From: Sesamum alatum | Taxonomy: Eukaryota; Streptophyta; Magnoliopsida; Lamiales; Pedaliaceae | Assembly (NCBI GenBank): GCA_034509735.1 | Contig: JACGWO010000012.1 | Span: forward strand, 11,017,983 to 11,081,982 | Direction: 5' to 3' | Length of the DNA: 64,000 nucleotides | Shown: one piece after another, positions 44,524-56,879 of the stretch | How positions within the stretch are numbered: position 1 is the first letter of the stretch | Layout: every line of letters begins with the position of its first letter | The notes under the pieces: generated by a model | Database searches by the model: none | What the model was told of the DNA's origin: nothing | Seen by the model: only the letters and a program-made list of their open reading frames with translations | Translations under genes and position numbers: made by a program

Positions 44524-45009
44524 CGCCCTGTATAAATTTATGAGGCAGTACCGTAAATAGAATGGGGGTCTTGATTTCACCCTTGGATTCCATTTCTGGA
44601 TGGAAGCGTAATTTTGGGATCTCTCCACATTCTAAAATCAGAAAATGAGAATTTTACATGTGATGGTACCTGCACAGTAACACCCAATTTAAAGCTTCGC
44701 CAACTTATACCTCCTTTTTGATGATTTTACTTTAAATTGTCTGTCTTCAAAAATTGGAAAGCCCCCACTCAGAGTATCCTCAATTCTTGCTTCTGCATCT
44801 GACAACACAACAACTTACGGTAAGAAGCAATACTTCCTTGCCTTTTGGATATGGAATCTTTCACATAAAATATTCTATACATTATATACTTTGTTTGTTT
44901 TTTTGTTTTTTCTTTTAAAAAAAGAATTACCCCATCCTCCCCAGGTTCAATATAGATTCCACATAAAATATTCCACTCAGAATTTCCACATAAAATATTC
45001 TCGGTGGTT
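44524..45009. other. Intergenic DNA
   Basis: A short internal duplication (ATTCCACATAAAATATTC at about 44954 and a related copy at 44984). No gene recognised. Confidence 0.4.
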
Positions 45010-45515
45010 TGAGAAATTCAACTAATACCTCTAATATTTGTTTCAATTCAACAAATAAATTCATCCATTAATAAAATTTACAAAAATTTGTAGACATCAA
45101 CAAAAAGGTGAATGAAAATCTATAGATACGCCCGATTGACTTATAGACTTATTGTAAGTCAAACAAATCTTTTTTAACCAAACTATCCTTATAAAGGTGA
45201 AGATGTATTTTTTCACATACATTAGCCAGCGTTTAAAGATGTATTTTTTCACATACATTAGCATTTGAAGATGTATAAATGTAGTTTGAGTAAAAAAGAT
45301 TTATTCGATCTATAATAAGTTAATCGAAGGTAAATATGGATTTTCATTCATTATTTTTGCTGATATCAACAAATTACACGACTTTTTACTAATTGGTGCA
45401 TCATTTGTTAGATGAAAACAAAGTTAAGAGTATTATATGTAATTTTTTAAATCACAAAAAATTTATGTATAATTACACCAAACTACAGGGAAGGACGATG
45501 TAATTGTCCCTTACA
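45010..45515. repeat. Inverted-repeat MITE, family 3 (copy a)
   Basis: The inverted right end (GTCCTTCCCTGTAGTTTGGT, AATTATACATAAATTTTT) closely resembles the left part of 48070-48370. Inner segments with AAGTCAAACAAATCTTTTTT are mirrored by AAAAAAGATTTATTCGATCT. It includes a ~40 bp direct duplication around 45206-45265 (ATGTATTTTTTCACATACAT). Confidence 0.5.
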
Positions 45516-45817
45516 AAATGCCGTTTTCAATGAGATAATGTTTGTTGAAGCCTTTTATGTGGAATTTGACCATAAATTTGAGAAAACTATTTTATCACAT
45601 TTTTTCATATAAAAAAGTTTATTATAAAATATCACGTCATTTCGTTAAATATTTTAATTCAAATACATTTTTTATTCTATCACATCTTTTTATAAAAATC
45701 TATTGTAAAACACATAAATTCGAATATTCTCATTTTTCATGCAAAACCCAATAAAAAACAAAAAAGTACTTAGAAATACCTAAAATAGAAAATTGAGAAT
45801 GAAAACAAACCAAACAA

Positions 45818-47125
45818 TAGGGATGTTCAATTAAATCGTCGGGTCGTCCCAACCGACCGGCCCAACCCAAATCGCACCGCAATTAGCGGGTTAAGGGTGG
45901 GTTGGGTTGGTCTTGGGCTAGTAAAAAAAAAACCAGAATTTAACAATCGGGTTTGATTTTATACTTATGTGGACCGCATAGCCCGCGCTCGACCGCAATA
46001 ATAGTGATAATTTAAAAAAACTATAATTCTTTATACATATATATATATATAAGTTTTGATACTACATAAATTAATATTCAAGATAATAATTACAATTACG
46101 ATATTTTTTATCGGTATTGATAATATATGTATAAATTAATACATATGTAAATGAAATCAATTATTCAACTAATTCTTGGTTATTGATAATTTTTTATATT
46201 TTTTATACAAATAATAAATGCAAAAATTTAAAATAGCTTACATCATCGTAGTATTGTAATTTGTTTTATATTCATCTTAAACTCTTATTTTATTTTAAAT
46301 AATATTCTTTTAATATCACACATCTTTATATTTCTACTTATTGTGTTCCAACTAAATTATACAAAAAAAAAAAAAAAAAACAGAACATAGCGTTATATAT
46401 TCCTGCAAGTACATTAAGTTAATATACACATGTTTTTAGTGCTTTAAATTTTATATATAATCGATTAATAAAAATATGTAAACTATCATTATATTTTCAA
46501 TTTATAGTGTTAATCTTTATTTAATTTCTCAAATTTTCTTATTTCTTCCATTAAAAACTAAAAATCTTCTTTTATTATTAAACTCATAAAATATTTTCTC
46601 CGCTTCCTTTGCGGTAAATTAGTATAATATGTATGTATCATATAATAATATATTATCATTGTATAATAATATTTTATTATATAAATAGATATTTTTTTAA
46701 TAATCAAAACTTAAGAAGTAAAAATTAGATAAGAAAGGAAACAAAGAGTATTCTAAGTTGAAACTCTTCAATGCCTTGTGGCTTTTATTTTGTAAAATAT
46801 TATTTGAAACTTGAGAGAGAATCGTATAGTGAATGTTATTAATTTATTTTGTATGTAGATTTTTATTTGTGACTTCAAAATATGTATCTTGAACTACAAA
46901 TTTTATGTATTTAGAATAGTTGAATTTTACTTTTTTCTTTTTTATTTTTTATTGTATAGATGATTGACTTTATATTAAAGACCGCAAAAACCGCCCCAAC
47001 TCAATTAGACCGCAAAGTACGGTTTTAATAATTATCGAGCTGAACTTAAGCTAAATTTTTCAAAAATCGCAAATATCAGGTTGGGCCAAAAAATTATCTA
47101 ATTTAGCCTACCGCATACACTCCAA
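45818..47125. mobile_element. hAT-type element (diverged ends)
   Basis: Starts TAGGGATGTTCAATT and is flanked by an exact 8-bp direct repeat CCAAACAA (45810-45817 and 47126-47133), the hAT duplication size. The right end, inverted (TTGGAGTGTATGCGG), is only loosely similar to the left. Both subterminal regions are rich in CCAACCC/GGGTTGG and CCGCA words, with an AT-rich core. No transposase. Confidence 0.6.
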
Positions 47126-47294
47126 CCAAACAAGAGGAGTTACATTGTTATAAAGATTTTAGGCAATAATTTAATGTACGTCGCCACGCCGCCACGGGTT
47201 GCATTGTTTGAGTCCTAATCAATAAGAGCATGCTTACTAAGTCGAATTAGGCCCAATATTTGGCCCAATCTAGTTTAGTGGTTTGTTTATTTTT

Positions 47295-47722
47295 AGGGTA
47301 AATTATATCTATCACCCTTAAAATTTGACATAATTATAAATACATCCTCACTTTTTGAAAAATTACAAATATTTTCCTAAAGTTTGTAACTATTTAACAA
47401 ATAACCCATTTTCATCCATTTTTATGAGTGAACTAACTAAAATGCCGTTATGCATTTTATTTAATTTTTAAAATTCTTTGAATTTTTCTGGACTACAATG
47501 GCAGTGATAGGTTCTTAAAGTTTTTTACATAGAGGAGTTAATAATGCAATTTGCCTCGATTGATTTTCTGTAATTTAACTAAAAAATCAAGGGCAAAATG
47601 GTCAATTTCAAATCTTTGGTTCAAAATTACAAATCTCAGAGAATTATTTATAATTTTTCAAACAATAAGGAAGTGTTTAATTATGTCAAATCTCAGGAAA
47701 AGTAAATGTAATTTACCCTTAT
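47295..47722. repeat. Inverted-repeat MITE, family 1 (copy e)
   Basis: Begins GGGTAAATTATATCTATCAC and ends AAATGTAATTTACCC, inverted. It shares CATCCATTTTTATGAGTGAA and AACTAACTAAAATGCC with copy a at 592-1048, so these two form one subfamily. Confidence 0.65.
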
Positions 47723-48069
47723 TTTTAAATCAGGCGGCCCGGGATAATATGATTTGGGCCTGTGATAAACCGACAAAATCTAATGTAGTGGCTTCGTTTA
47801 CTTCCAAAGCAGGCAGCCCGAGATAATGGATCCGGCCTGTGATAAATGGACCAGAATTCGAATTGTTGTTGGATTGCATCCATCCAATTTGACGGAATTA
47901 CAAATCCAGCCTGGCCACTATCTAGCAATATATGTTTTTGTTGACCATTATGTCCGATTGGATTTGGATGTAGTTAAATTGACGAAATTGTCTCCAAATG
48001 CTCAATAGATTTCATCGAATACCTGGCCCACATTAATACACTCTTCAACAACTGTTGACAAAAATCAAA

Positions 48070-48370
48070 GGAATAATTACACCATCCTTCCATGAGCTTT
48101 GGTATAATTACACATAAATCTTATTTAATTTTAAAAAATCACATTTAAATTCTCTAACGTTTATTTCCATCTAATAAGTAAATATATTAATTAGTCAAAA
48201 TTCACAGAATTCGCTAAATCAACGAAAAAATCGAAAGAAATTCATATTTATCTACGATTGACTCAGTCTTAACTTATGTCAGCCAAACAAAATTTTTTTA
48301 ATCAATCTATCCTTAACATAACACACTCTAATACATGTGAAGAGATACTCTTCACCTTTATCATCGTAGT
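48070..48370. repeat. MITE family 3 (copy b, partial)
   Basis: ATTACACCATCCTTCCATGA and TTGGTATAATTACACATAAA match, inverted, the right arm of 45010-45515. The opposite arm is not clear. Confidence 0.45.
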
Positions 48371-48769
48371 TTTGTCAGAAAAGATCAATTGGTATGGAAG
48401 ATCACAAGAAGCACATCTGGCCACAATTCACTAAAGTAGTGTACATTATCAGAGCAGTGAACACACAAGGCTAATGCAATGTCAAACCAGCACATTACAA
48501 CTAAGGCCTCCTTTACTTCATTGGTATGATTAGATTTTAATTGATTAAAATGTGACTAAAGTAGTGATAAAAAAAATTATGATTGTTTAGAAATGTGTTT
48601 ACTTGTATTAGAACATATAGGATTAGACCTTGATTGTTATTGGCTTTTGTATTTTTGTAATAGTAATTTTCACGTAAAATTACCCATTTACCCTTAAAAA
48701 AAGTTGTGACATGACATGAATGGTCAAATCATGACCATGTTAGGTGGAGTAATAAATTGAGATTGCAAG

Positions 48770-49723
48770 TAGGCCTGTCAATGGGCCAAAATTGCCCAGG
48801 CCCAGACCTAAGTTCAGACCCATACTTTTTAAAACAGACCCAGACCCATCAAATTAAAATAATTGGGTCTGAGTCGAGTAATATACCGACCTTACCCATT
48901 GAGCCCAATTTTTCTTAGACAATTTACCCTCCTCTCTCAACTTCATTGCTTTCTCAACTCTCCGTCTCACCCTGCGTCTTCCAAGCACCCCATCGCTGCG
49001 GCCGTAGCAGCGCCCATCACCAAGATTTGCGGCCGCAGCCCACCACCAAGATTTGCGCCCGCGCCCGCACACCAAGATCCCGCGGCCGCGCCCACCGCAA
49101 GCCCATCGCCGCTCTCCCCGCGGCCACCGCCACTCTGAATGCATTTGGTTTTATTTTTTCTTTTTAAGTTTAGAGATTTGGGTATGTGTTTTTGGGAAGA
49201 TTTTGAAATTTGATTTTGATTTCTTAATTATGGGTATTGGAAAAAATGTAAATGAATTTGATTTTCTTGAAAAAGTTACTCAATTTGTAATTGTTTTAAT
49301 CTTCTGGTTTTTTTAAGAATGATAAAGTTATGAAGTTTGAGAAGTTTATCTAAAAATAATTTTGCTTTTGAGACTTGTTATTTAAATTAAAATTTTGAGT
49401 TGGTTGATTTATTGTTTTAGGATTGTTTGGATATTGTTCATCTAACAATAATAATATTGTTTGATTCATATTGTATTTTGTTGTTGTTCTTGAAAGAGAT
49501 CCTTGTTTATTTAAAAAAAAAAAGAAAAAAAAGAGAAAATCGGGTCTGGGTCGGACCCGGCCCAAAAGGCCAAGTCTGATTGGGTCTACAGACCCATGGG
49601 CCTCAAGACCCATGGGTCTCATGTTAGATTAGATAGGATCTGGGTAGTAATTAATTATTTGGATCTTGTTTGGATCTGAGTCTGGATTTGGGTAGGGCCT
49701 TACCCTACCCATTGACAGGCCTA
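48770..49723. mobile_element. hAT-type element with GC-rich cargo
   Basis: Perfect 16-bp terminal inverted repeats TAGGCCTGTCAATGGG and an exact 8-bp duplication ATTGCAAG (48762-48769 and 49724-49731) place it in the hAT superfamily. 954 bp, no transposase. The centre holds a GC-rich block (about 48920-49140) unlike the surrounding AT-rich sequence, with three tandem ~27 bp units starting CACCAAGAT. That block is probably captured host DNA. Its open frames are alanine/proline/arginine-rich and I do not recognise a protein. Confidence 0.9.
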
Positions 49724-49731
49724 ATTGCAAG

Positions 49732-50299
49732 GGCACATTGGGTGAAAAATTAAAAAAGGTGAAGACAAAAGTGGGAACCAAAAAATAGTCATGAGGTGGT
49801 GGGCCATGATAATTACCTAATTCTTAGGGGAAATCTTGATATGAATTATTCAATTATCACACCTAATATCAGGCTCAGATGATTAACTTCAAGCTTGAGT
49901 ATTTTAAAGTAAACACATTACTAGTGAGGATTAGCCATGATATCATAGCTAACCCTTGTACGTCCTAAGTAATCAAGTAAGTTCACCTTGTCACTCTGCA
50001 GTGAGTGATCACATTGCTGCCACATTATCTAATGAGTCGATGTTGCCAAATTTAACTGAAAAAATTCATTTATTTTCTCCATATATATATACATGGTCTA
50101 AGCTCCGGCCAATTGGATGGCAATGGCGTGAATGTGGCTTTGCACCATAGCTACTAACAGGGGGTTACAATACTTCTATTTCTGCAGCGAGATAAAATTA
50201 TAAACAAAGTTGTAGATTCAACAATAGTAAAAATTTGAAAGTGTTTAAACAAAAGTGAAATGTGGAAAAAAATTCAAAAATAGAAATTGTAAATAAAAA
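49732..50299. other. Intergenic DNA
   Basis: No gene or repeat ends recognised. Confidence 0.4.
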
Positions 50300-50570
50300 A
50301 TGGGAAAAATACAAACAAACCCCTGAATTGCAAATAAAAAATGGGAAAAATGTGATATTACAAATTACCCCTTATAAAAAATAAAATAATAATTTACCTC
50401 CCTAAATTTTTAAAATGAATCCATTTACTTCACCGTATTTTTAGAAGTGGAGCAATTTACCTCCAGTTCAAAGAACACGGGGAGGTAAATTGCTATTTTT
50501 TTTTTATAAGGGGGTAATTTGTTCATTTGCAATATCACGTGGAGGTAAATTGCATTGAACAATAAAAACA
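50300..50570. repeat. Palindromic MITE, family 2 (copy b)
   Basis: AATTACCCCTTATAAAAAAT and AATTTACCTCCC on the left are mirrored by GGGAGGTAAATTGC and TTTTTTATAAGGGGGTAATT on the right. Same family as 3838-4128. Confidence 0.6.
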
Positions 50571-51089
50571 CTCTTTTCACCTTATTTTTTCAAGAATAAA
50601 ATGTATAAGCGCTTGAAATGCACCCGCACAGACACCCCTTAAGATGGAGGGCTCTCTTCCTCCAAAGACTTGTAATGTCCCCAAGATGCCGAAATCTAAG
50701 CGCTAAACTTGAACTAAACAAATTAGTTTTATACCTTTTCAATTTTCACTATTTACTTGAAGACTATTCGCTTAAAACTTCTGAGAAGCAACTAAAGCCA
50801 GACAATGAACAATCCCAACAGGTATTTTAAACATGGCAGAAGCAATGAACATTGGCATCTAAGCATACAATTGATAAAAAAGGACAGAACAGAAGAAGAA
50901 TGTCCCACAGCTACATCTCCCATTTCTTCAAACAAAATGATTTCGAGTGCTATCTCCTATTGCTTCAGTCTCTAGTATAGATTCACCATGTAAATGAAGA
51001 TGTCATGAAAAGAGAGGCAGAAAATCATAACTCTATAGAGAATGGTGATGAAAAAATTTACCATAACTCACAAGAAATTAGGATAATTT

Positions 51090-53940
51090 TTAGTTTTTCT
51101 TCCGCCCCTTATTTTGTTTCTTATTGGACAACCTTTGAGTTGGTTGCTTGGCATCAACAGGGTCATCTATGAGGCCATTTGAAGAATCATCAGAAAATGC
51201 GATATCGGTAGAATACTTTTTGATCCTCAGAGATATAAGAATGCTGGACGAGATCCCAAGAAGGGGAAAGACATATGACCAAACCTGAGATCTCTGGGAG
51301 CCAGACGCTGAAGCTACAGCAGCACTGGCAAGGCTGCCAATTGAAGTGTTTTGCAGGATCATTGGTAGGCAGCCGATTACTGTTGGAAGCAAGAAGTCTA
51401 CGAGAAACCCAACGTTTGTAGCAGCCAATGCATAATTTATGACGTAGGATGGTACAGGTGAGAAGCGAGCAAGAAGAACGAATTTCCAACCATCTCGCTC
51501 GACTCCCCTTGATAGTAGGTGAAAGTACTTATTTTTCTCCACCCATTGAACAGCAGAGCCAGAACTTCTGAAGACAAGCCTGTCACAAAAACAGAGATGT
51601 AATGAGATTGGTGGGAATTTCAGTTGCACACATGCACCCACGTACGTAGGATAGATTAATAAGTTTAGAGGGGTGACTCAAAGTAATGAGATAAGGCATC
51701 GATTGGAGTAAAATCTATTGTCAGCAGCCCCTGCTACTTGAGTTTTCCTGCTTATATCCCTTCAATCTACTGAAGTCGAACATATCACAAAAGAATCCAG
51801 ATGGGGAAACCAGATAAAGTAAGGAAAACACAAAATTTAGACCATGAGAAGACATGTAAAGAAAGAAAAGATAATTCCCCAAGAGCTTTAAAAGTGGAAA
51901 GGTAAGCACCAAAGTATAATCTCCCTAAGAAAAATTCATAAAACAAAAACCACTAATTAGAGCACTCATGCATGCCCTGCAAAGAGTAACACAGTTACGA
52001 TGCTAAAGACCATGAAATATCCGAACTACCAATCTAATTGTAGACTAGTTCCACTGATATTATTATGAAGGTAATAACAGGACATGCAATTCTAAGAGAC
52101 AGAATGTATGAAATCATAAAATTCATCTAAACGAACTTGTTAATGGGAAAAATTGCAAATTTTTTCATGCTCCGTCCCAATAAAAGAGCTAGAATTAAAA
52201 CTTGAAGAGTCCAGGAAACGTAAAGCTAATAAGCAAGTGAAAAATTGCAGCCTTGCGTAAGCCATTTATCAACTTCAAGTGAAATCTTGTGGATCATATA
52301 TGACTTCTTCCCTGTAAGCAGGAACCCATGGTTTACTAGGTTAACCAAGAACGTAAGCTGATACTAACAAACTCTAGTTCCTGTTACTCAGTTCCTTTGG
52401 GTTTAAATTCATAGCTTCTGTGATTGATGAGGCCGAGATTCTAGAAACTACAAATTTTACATTATTTCCTTTCAAAACTTGACCAAAGTGCTGAAGAAGT
52501 AACTTGGCACCCTTGCTCCTTGGTCAATTAAGGGCACAACCAATCCAAGCAGAGCCTGTTCTCATTAATAAACTTCAACAGAAAGAGAATGTTGACAGAG
52601 GAAGTAAACAGTGAAGAAATGTAGAGTGTGGTACCATATCAAGCTAAGAAATTAAATAAATTTGCTCAAGGGTATAGCACATATGGTCCAAATCATCAAA
52701 TTCAATGAAACTTGGAAAGAAGCATTCTTCAAAGGCTGGGGTCAGCATGCACGAAAAGCGTGGCATGTACAGTCGGCCCTAGTCTCACTGGATAGCATGG
52801 ACCACAAATTGATGTGATACATTCTAACAAAGTGCATTTAGAGAAATAGAAGTTCAATTCTGTGATGTTTTGGGTTCTTCCCAATTACCATCAACTCTTC
52901 TGCAACTATTTATGTATGTCATAAACCTCAGATTTAAGTAAAAGTAGTATGCTGTCATTTCAAAACAAGTTCGCAAATAGACCTTGCAAGTTAAACATTA
53001 TTAGAAAAGAAGTCCTAGCCTACAAATAAGACGAACAATGCTAATCCTAATGATCAAATATAAATCATCAGCTTCTATCTCACACATAGCAAGTGGATAA
53101 TTCTGTTTACTGCTCTTGCAAGATTACACAAATAACTAATATCAATGATAAAAGAAGGGCACAAGAATTAGCAACATAACTTGTGGCCTTTCCATAATCG
53201 ACAACTCCAAATTCATGAGTCAATTTTAAATCCAAGAACTGCCACAAAAGCAAAATACTAGGAGGGATTGCATACTTGAAATATAATTAGTGAATTTGTT
53301 CACAGCTAATAGGCAAAGGGAAACTACTTTTCTTTCCTCAGATTTTTGTTAACTCTTCCGAAAGGGCAGAAGGGCCGATTACCCACAAGAGTACCAACTA
53401 GCCAAAATTAGCTGCCTTAGTCAATTTGAAGATCCTTAACCAATTTTCTTCACCTAAATATTCCCCGAGAGGAACATAAATCCATAACTTATAGCAATAG
53501 AAACAGAGCCATAAAATTTGTCAAGTACTAAAAGACTGATGAAAATAAATAAAGCACAGACAAAAAGAAATTTCGAATTATATTGGTGAAAAGAGATAAG
53601 GAAGTTGCCTGCCGATCCAGAAGGAGAGGGACGCTCCGAGGACCTTGGCCGTGAAGACACAGAAGAGGGCCGGCAAGAATCCGAAGAGCAGAGAAGCGCC
53701 GGCCTCAAAGAACACGGCGTACGGCAAGCACAGCGCCAGAGTGACGGTGTGGACTGCGACGTAGGCGGGGATCGCCCAAAACCCCAAACGATCGGACAGC
53801 TCTCTCAGCCACTGCATCACGTCGGAGTTCTTCCCTTTATCCCATCCCAGTTGCTTCCCCAGCTGGTTCCTCAAAACCACAGCTACGGCCAATGCAACCA
53901 CCGCCGCCGCCGCCGCCGAACGTCTGCCCACCTTTCCCAT
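51090..53940 (-). CDS. TVP38/TMEM64 (VTT domain) membrane protein
   Basis: Two exons: 53609-53940 and 51090-51579, joined across a 2029-bp intron, give 273 residues. The reading frame continues exactly (a split arginine codon at residue 111). The acceptor is TGTGACAG. The donor is AG|GCAACT, a GC-AG type. The N-terminus has a hydrophobic stretch (residues ~9-23). Further hydrophobic segments lie at ~54-75, 78-104, 165-190 and 208-227. The family core LLARFSPVPSYVINYALAAT is at ~147-164 and LPTVIGCLPMILQNTSIGSL at ~174-194. The tail is lysine-rich (KKQNKGRKKN). The family (SNARE-associated Golgi protein/DedA-like) acts in endomembranes; animal and yeast relatives are linked to lipid scrambling and vesicle traffic, so the exact role here is inferred. 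The start is chosen as the first ATG in a GC-rich first exon. No stops or frameshifts; this is the window's clear host gene. Confidence 0.92.
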
Positions 53941-54190
53941 TGTCCTGCTTCCCTCTTCTCGTCTTGTTTCCGGTCAGTGCGCGATTGTGCGTGTTGGAGT
54001 GGTGCCGTGTATCCCTGGCGGAGCCAATAAGGATCTTTCATCAGTTTTCCATCGGGAAATTGTGCTACAGATCCTCTAATTATGAAATATTTCGATATAG
54101 CCCCTATAGTTATGATGAAACACGATGAACTACCTTCCGATATAGCCCGTTAAAAGTTCCGTTAGTAAATAATCTAGACTATATTATCTA

Positions 54191-54298
54191 TCTATACTAT
54201 ATTATTATTGAAGAGTGATTTTTTGGTGTCCAAATTAGTTTGATATGCCATTTTTTAAAAGAATGTAAATTAATTAATTATTTTTAGCTTTCACATAA
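54191..54298 (+). mobile_element. Helitron 5' end (truncated)
   Basis: TCTATACTATATTATTATTG directly after an A, followed by GTGATTTTTTGGTGTCC, a common plant Helitron start. No matching CTRR 3' end was found before the copia LTR at 54665, so it is truncated or interrupted. It lies ~250 bp upstream of the membrane-protein gene's ATG. Confidence 0.5.
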
Positions 54299-54412
54299 TG
54301 CGCGCTCTGTGCCGCGCGCTGGCAGCAGCCGGCTGCGCACAGCGCGCGCGCGCGCGCCTGTGCGCAGCATCCGCGCGCATGGCGCGCGCGCAGGCGTCCG
54401 CTGCCGACCGAT
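54299..54412. repeat. GC-rich palindromic tract with (CG)n core
   Basis: About 114 bp of almost pure GC in AT-rich surroundings. It contains a perfect 11-bp inverted repeat GCTGCGCACAG/CTGTGCGCAGC (54332-54342, 54358-54368) around 15 alternating C and G bases, plus several other GCGCGC runs. Strong hairpin and Z-DNA potential. It may belong to the leader of the adjacent copia element or to the Helitron. Confidence 0.85.
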
Positions 54413-54649
54413 CCCAAATTTTTTTTTTTCAAAACTGTTTCAGCACAATAACATTAATATTATTCTGAAAATAAGCATGCAATTTTAGATGCAATCTAAC
54501 AAAATTAAGCATTCCAAAAGTCCATTAAATCCAAACAATTGAATCATCATATTGTTCATATATTTATATAATCTAACATGCCAATAAAGCCATTTAAAAG
54601 CAAGTAGATCATGCCAAACACATAGATCTATGCCCCTTACATCGAACCG

Positions 54650-54662
54650 GGCTCTGATACCA
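54650..54662 (-). other. Copia primer-binding site (initiator Met tRNA)
   Basis: On the minus strand, two bases inside the LTR, reads TGGTATCAGAGCC, complementary to the 3' end of initiator methionine tRNA and the standard Ty1/copia priming site. It shows that the LTR at 54665-56879 is a 5' LTR followed by interior to its left, not a solo LTR. Confidence 0.9.
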
Positions 54663-54664
54663 CT

Positions 54665-56879
54665 TGAAGTACAAGCGGATCCGCCCGGGAGCTCGAGCGG
54701 AAACGAGGAAGCAAGAAATTGCGTAAATTTAAATCAAATTCAAAATACGCGAATCCCAAGGGGTGTACCCTTGGGTGCTCAGTCGGGCGTTCGATGTAGG
54801 ATGTGTAAATATTAAAACATATATTTAAACACATAGGGCATAGATATATAAATGAAATCAATCAAAGCGTAATAAACCGTTACCTTTGATTGTTTAGCGT
54901 ATGCTCCCGGCTACTAGCGTTGTTCCTTCTCCGGAATGCTCACGAAATCCAAACGTATGGATTCTCCAAAGGTGATCCACACCACACCGGAAGAAACACA
55001 CGTTCTTCTTGCTAGAAAAGAACGGGTTTAGGAAGGAATCGGTTTAAGAGAAGAACACTATGAATTAGTGTTCTCTTAAACTTACTTTGTTCTTCTTCTT
55101 GATTCAAAATCAAGTTAAGAACACAAGTGTAAGAGAGGGAGGGAGCACGAAAATTGAGAGAGAGGAGAGGATTTTTGTCTTCTCTTTTTCCTAGAAAAAG
55201 ATGAATAATGAATCACTTCTGCTTGGTGTTGTATATTCTAATATATATACATAATTAATGTGATTATTGGAATGTGTCTAGGTTCATCCAAGGATGCTAG
55301 ATTCATTCCAATCAATCACCATCAATTCTTCAATCAAGCCTACCAAAATTTATGGTATGATCAAATCATACCAAAAGGGAAGAGCTTGATTCGAGTTGAT
55401 TTGTCTCTTTCCAAAAGAGACAAGTCAACATACCACCTAGCATGCAACATGGCTGATTTTGCTTCCTCCAAGGGAGCATGTCGGCCATGTTTAATTAAGG
55501 GAAGAAGTCCAATTTCTTCCTATTCCAAATTAGGAATTATTTTTCCTCGCGGGTATAATTTAACGGACCGGGTTTTATTGTAATCCAATTACAACGAACC
55601 CAATATTAAATCCAATTTAAAGTCCACTTAAATTATTCCCGTTGATCTTTTAATCCAATTAAAAGATCCAACGTCTCAACTTTCCATATTTAGTCGAAAA
55701 TTCAATTTACCGATTAAATGAAAGCCCGATACAATATCGGCCCGTCCATCTAATGGACTTTCCCTCAAGTAATCCAATTACTTATTTTATCCTTCGAGAT
55801 TGACTCCAAGTCCATCTCTCAACCTCCTCGGTGATTTGTGTGTGACCTTTAGGTTCACCCTCAGCTAGACTTGGGCCCGTGTCCCACAAGGGCTCGTTAC
55901 CATGGGTGGCCGTCTAGCAACGGTCCATGGCACTAGAGACTAGGTGAATTGGCGTGAACATTTAGGCGCCGATTCCGTACGGGTACGATCCTTCCGTCTA
56001 CCGTCTCCCGGCCTTAGTCTATGGTATGGAATTGGGCGTCGGTTCCTATCCTTGACTAGGCATCTATGCTTAATACTCGAGACCACGTATGCTTCATTGC
56101 GTCGACACAGGGAACCATTCCCTGTTTGACCAACCACTGTGGCCACAGCTTTAAACAGCATGAACGTGTCTCGAGTGCATAGGAGATACCTCTGTCACAT
56201 ACTGACAGGGGACGGATCCTCTTCTTGGAATCCACCGTCCTCGCTACACATTCCGACTGCACTGGACAAGGCTTATAATGATCATCTTACAGAATGATCA
56301 CCTCTCGCCAGATCCAAGATACAGCCGTCCTGTGCACGTGACTGCCATGATTCCTCAAGTCTGAGGATTACTCCCGTACTATTGGAACCGGGGAAATCCA
56401 ATCATACCGACCAAGCTCCAAGGCTTCCATATGATGATCCCCGCGAGTCAGTCCAGTCGGCTCGACCCCAGTCGACCAAACCCATCAAGATCGTGTAGGC
56501 GTCCCACGCCTGTCGCCGATGAAACACGGCACTCATCCAATGAACACGACTCTTGACACAAGTCTCAATAGGACTCTCGATGGCCTGTCTTGAGGTCCTC
56601 GACTTGGAACGTTTCAGACCCAACTCTTAATCAGTTGGTTTCATGACCACCATCCAATGCGTGGCCCAACTGCACGAGTTGTTATCCATGGTCTGTGGGC
56701 TTTGTTGCGATATAAGTTAAACCCCGTTTTAATAAATGTAAGACGAGCGCAACAAAGAAGGTACCATTGGTGACAAACACTAATCTTATTCATTACATAA
56801 TAATATTACATTCACATCAAGTTGTCGGATAGGTTACAAATTGCCAAACCTATTGGCTTTCTAGTCACCTATTCCAACA
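54665..56879 (-). repeat. Copia 5' LTR D
   Basis: 2215 bp, minus orientation: outer end TGTTGGAATAGGTGAC (inverted, ending at 56879) and inner end at TGAAGTACAAG next to the primer-binding site. Over most of its length it is a close inverted copy of LTR F at 59524-61733, well above 90% in the stretches I compared. The outer end abuts plus-strand copia RT sequence with no spacer. To its left, at most about 300 bp of leader remain. Confidence 0.9.

Noticed and set aside
48863..49316. Proline/alanine/arginine-rich open frames on both strands
   Set aside because: Products of a GC-rich block with 27-bp repeats inside a hAT element; several frames are open at once and none matches a known protein.
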